A stretch of DNA of 64,000 nt from Marinobacter psychrophilus (GTDB lineage: Bacteria > Pseudomonadota > Gammaproteobacteria > Pseudomonadales > Oleiphilaceae), in the NCBI RefSeq assembly GCF_001043175.1, contig NZ_CP011494.1, forward strand, positions 3,286,001 through 3,350,000, in the 5' to 3' direction. Below, piece by piece: positions 62,592 through 64,000 of this stretch. Within the stretch, counting starts at the first letter, position 1. Every line of letters starts with the position of its first letter. The translations under genes were made by a program, and so were the position numbers. The notes under the pieces are model-generated. The model was not told where the DNA came from. It made no database searches and worked only from the letters and a program-made list of their open reading frames with translations.

Positions 62592-63917
62592 ATGAACACC
62601 CCAGAATTGCTTGCGCCTGCCGGCACCCCTGAGCACCTTGAAACCGCCTTTGCCTATGGCGCCGATGCGGTTTATGCCGGCCAGCCACGCTATTCTTTGC
62701 GGGTTCGCAACAACAGTTTCAAGAACGCAGCCGCCCTGGGTGCCGGTATCGAGCGCGCTCACAGTTTGGGCAAGCAATTCTATGTGGTATCTAACATTGC
62801 ACCCCACAACGACAAGGTTCGCTCCTATCTGAAAGATCTGGCGCCGGTACTGGAGCAACAACCCGATGCACTTATCATGTCCGACCCGGGTTTAATCATG
62901 CTGGTAAAGGAGCAGTGGCCAGACCAGCCCATACACCTGTCTGTTCAGGCCAACGCGGTAAACTGGGCAACGGTGGAGTTCTGGCGCCGCCAAGGCATCA
63001 ACCGGGTCATTCTGTCACGGGAACTGGCACTGAACGAAATTCGCGAGATCCGCGAGCGGGTGCCGCAGATGGAATTGGAAGTGTTTGTACATGGCGCCCT
63101 GTGCATGGCCTACTCCGGCCGCTGCCTGTTGTCGGGCTACATGAACCACCGCGATGCCAACCAAGGCGCCTGCACTAACGCCTGTCGTTGGAACTACAAA
63201 CCGGTGGCACACGGCCACGATCAAACCGGCGACTTGATCGCCCGCACTTCTGATTGCCCTGTGCAGGAGGTTGAACCCAGGGAAATTTTGCTGGAAGAAC
63301 CCAACCGTCCTGGCAGCTTAATTCCCGCTTATGAAGACGAACACGGCACCTACATCATGAATTCTCGTGACCTGCGCGCGGTGCAGCACGTGGCCGCCCT
63401 GTCTGAAATGGGCGTGCACTCACTGAAAATTGAAGGCCGCACCAAAAGCACTTATTACGTCGCACGCACTACCCAGGCCTACCGCCGGGCCATCGACGAA
63501 GCGGTACAAGGCAAGCCTTTTGACATGAGCCTGATGGACGAGCTCGAAGCTCTATCGAACCGCGGTTACACCGAAGGGTTCCTGCGCCGCCACCTGCCCC
63601 AGGAATATCAGAGTTACGAGCAGGGTTCATCCTATCTCGGCAGTCAGCAGGTGGTGGGTGCCATCGCTGACGCCAACGACCAGTGGCTTACCATCACCGT
63701 GAAAAACAAATTCTCCATCGGTGACCTGCTGGAACTGGTCACCCCCAGCGGCAACCTGCGATTCAGCCTGCCTGCTATGGAAAATTTCAATGGGGGCGCC
63801 ATGGATTGCGCCCCCGGCAGCGGCTACATTGTACGTATTCCCGTGCCTCAAAACGCTCCCGCGCAGCTTGTTAACAGCTACCTGACACGTATCCTACCGA
63901 ATGGCATACAAAGCTAA
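62592..63917 (+). CDS. trhP: Peptidase U32-family tRNA hydroxylation protein (TrhP/YegQ-like)
   Basis: A 441-residue protein of the U32 family. E. coli TrhP (YegQ) helps form 5-hydroxyuridine at the tRNA wobble position. The N-terminus PELLAPAGTPEHLETAFAYG and the cysteine set C174-x6-C181 then C196-x3-C200 (in HGALCMAYSGRCLLSG and GACTNACRWNY) fit an Fe-S-binding member. TRAP-like prephenate-dependent chemistry has been proposed for this family. Near full length compared with E. coli (about 450 residues). The ATG at 62592 is in a good context. Confidence 0.9.
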   Translation: MNTPELLAPAGTPEHLETAFAYGADAVYAGQPRYSLRVRNNSFKNAAALGAGIERAHSLGKQFYVVSNIAPHNDKVRSYLKDLAPVLEQQPDALIMSDPGLIMLVKEQWPDQPIHLSVQANAVNWATVEFWRRQGINRVILSRELALNEIREIRERVPQMELEVFVHGALCMAYSGRCLLSGYMNHRDANQGACTNACRWNYKPVAHGHDQTGDLIARTSDCPVQEVEPREILLEEPNRPGSLIPAYEDEHGTYIMNSRDLRAVQHVAALSEMGVHSLKIEGRTKSTYYVARTTQAYRRAIDEAVQGKPFDMSLMDELEALSNRGYTEGFLRRHLPQEYQSYEQGSSYLGSQQVVGAIADANDQWLTITVKNKFSIGDLLELVTPSGNLRFSLPAMENFNGGAMDCAPGSGYIVRIPVPQNAPAQLVNSYLTRILPNGIQS

Positions 63918-63925
63918 ACTGCACG

Positions 63926-63931
63926 TATAAT
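63926..63931 (+). promoter_or_regulatory. Consensus -10 hexamer after trhP
   Basis: A TATAAT is found ten bases after the trhP stop, but the -35 region (GGCATA) is poor. A hairpin (CGCAAACC at 63958-63965 with GGTTTGCG at 63977-63984) follows about 30 bases on, without a T-tract in the window. It could mark a small transcript or a promoter for a downstream gene outside the window; weak. Confidence 0.3.
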
Positions 63932-64000
63932 AGTGCGCACTGACCGTAACCCAGACGCGCAAACCGCTTTAAAAATGGTTTGCGGCCTAAAAAGGGTTTT

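Noticed and set aside
62391..62861. 156-codon minus-strand open frame
   Set aside because: It lies opposite the start of trhP and shows no domain; it could not supply the missing AraC sensing half because it is in another frame without homology to that family.

Overview
The window looks like a chromosomal segment of a marine, denitrifying, lipid-degrading gammaproteobacterium, most likely Marinobacter or a close relative. The basis is the combination of a complete nor cluster, two NnrS genes, NarK-type transporters, Anr/FNR boxes, a FabA/FabB pair, several acyl-CoA degradation operons and TRAP transporters, at a moderately high GC content. Genus assignment is inference from gene content. I saw no rRNA, tRNA, CRISPR array, insertion sequence or prophage, and no gene-free stretch longer than about 300 bases.

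Region 1 (1-19.2 kb) is respiratory and stress related. It runs from a partial hemN with an Anr box, through an iron-sulfur photolyase, a Cd/Pb-type MerR regulator with its operator and a short cation transporter, to norCBDEF on the plus strand. norQ and a small membrane gene lie opposite. CtaG and Sco copper/oxidase assembly proteins follow, then a universal stress protein, a BCCT carrier, an AEC carrier, a Crp-family regulator, a D-2-hydroxyacid dehydrogenase, NnrS and a NarK2-type transporter with an FNR/Dnr-like box.

Region 2 (19.3-52 kb) is acyl-CoA catabolism. A minus-strand operon (fadJ-like, thiolase, acyl-CoA dehydrogenase, perhaps a nitronate monooxygenase) lies next to an IclR regulator. 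A second thiolase with glutaryl-CoA dehydrogenase runs the other way. The fadJ and thiolase promoters share an 18-bp operator-like sequence. A TAXI-TRAP transporter is divergent from a paired acyl-CoA dehydrogenase / class II aldolase / MaoC operon. An eight-gene minus-strand operon (46.3-38.3 kb) carries stand-alone versions of the kinase and dehydrogenase halves of ACAD10/ACAD11, with a CoA ligase, two SDRs, a thioesterase, SurE and a PanE-like reductase. It resembles the lva (levulinate/4-hydroxyacid) pathway and is the best candidate here for a little-described system. Another CoA ligase, an enoyl-CoA hydratase and a DctPQM-type TRAP system complete the block.

Region 3 (52-64 kb) returns to mixed functions: nitroreductase, a DUF3422 protein, CysQ, a uspA-narK1 operon behind a perfect Anr box, a shortened NarK-like protein with a tandem repeat, SirB2, a second NnrS, fabA-fabB, a stand-alone AraC DNA-binding domain and a U32 tRNA-modification protein. 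Denitrification functions (NO reduction, nitrate/nitrite transport, NnrS, Anr sites) are therefore scattered on both sides of the lipid-catabolism block. Nitrite, nitrous oxide and nitrate reductases are not in the window.
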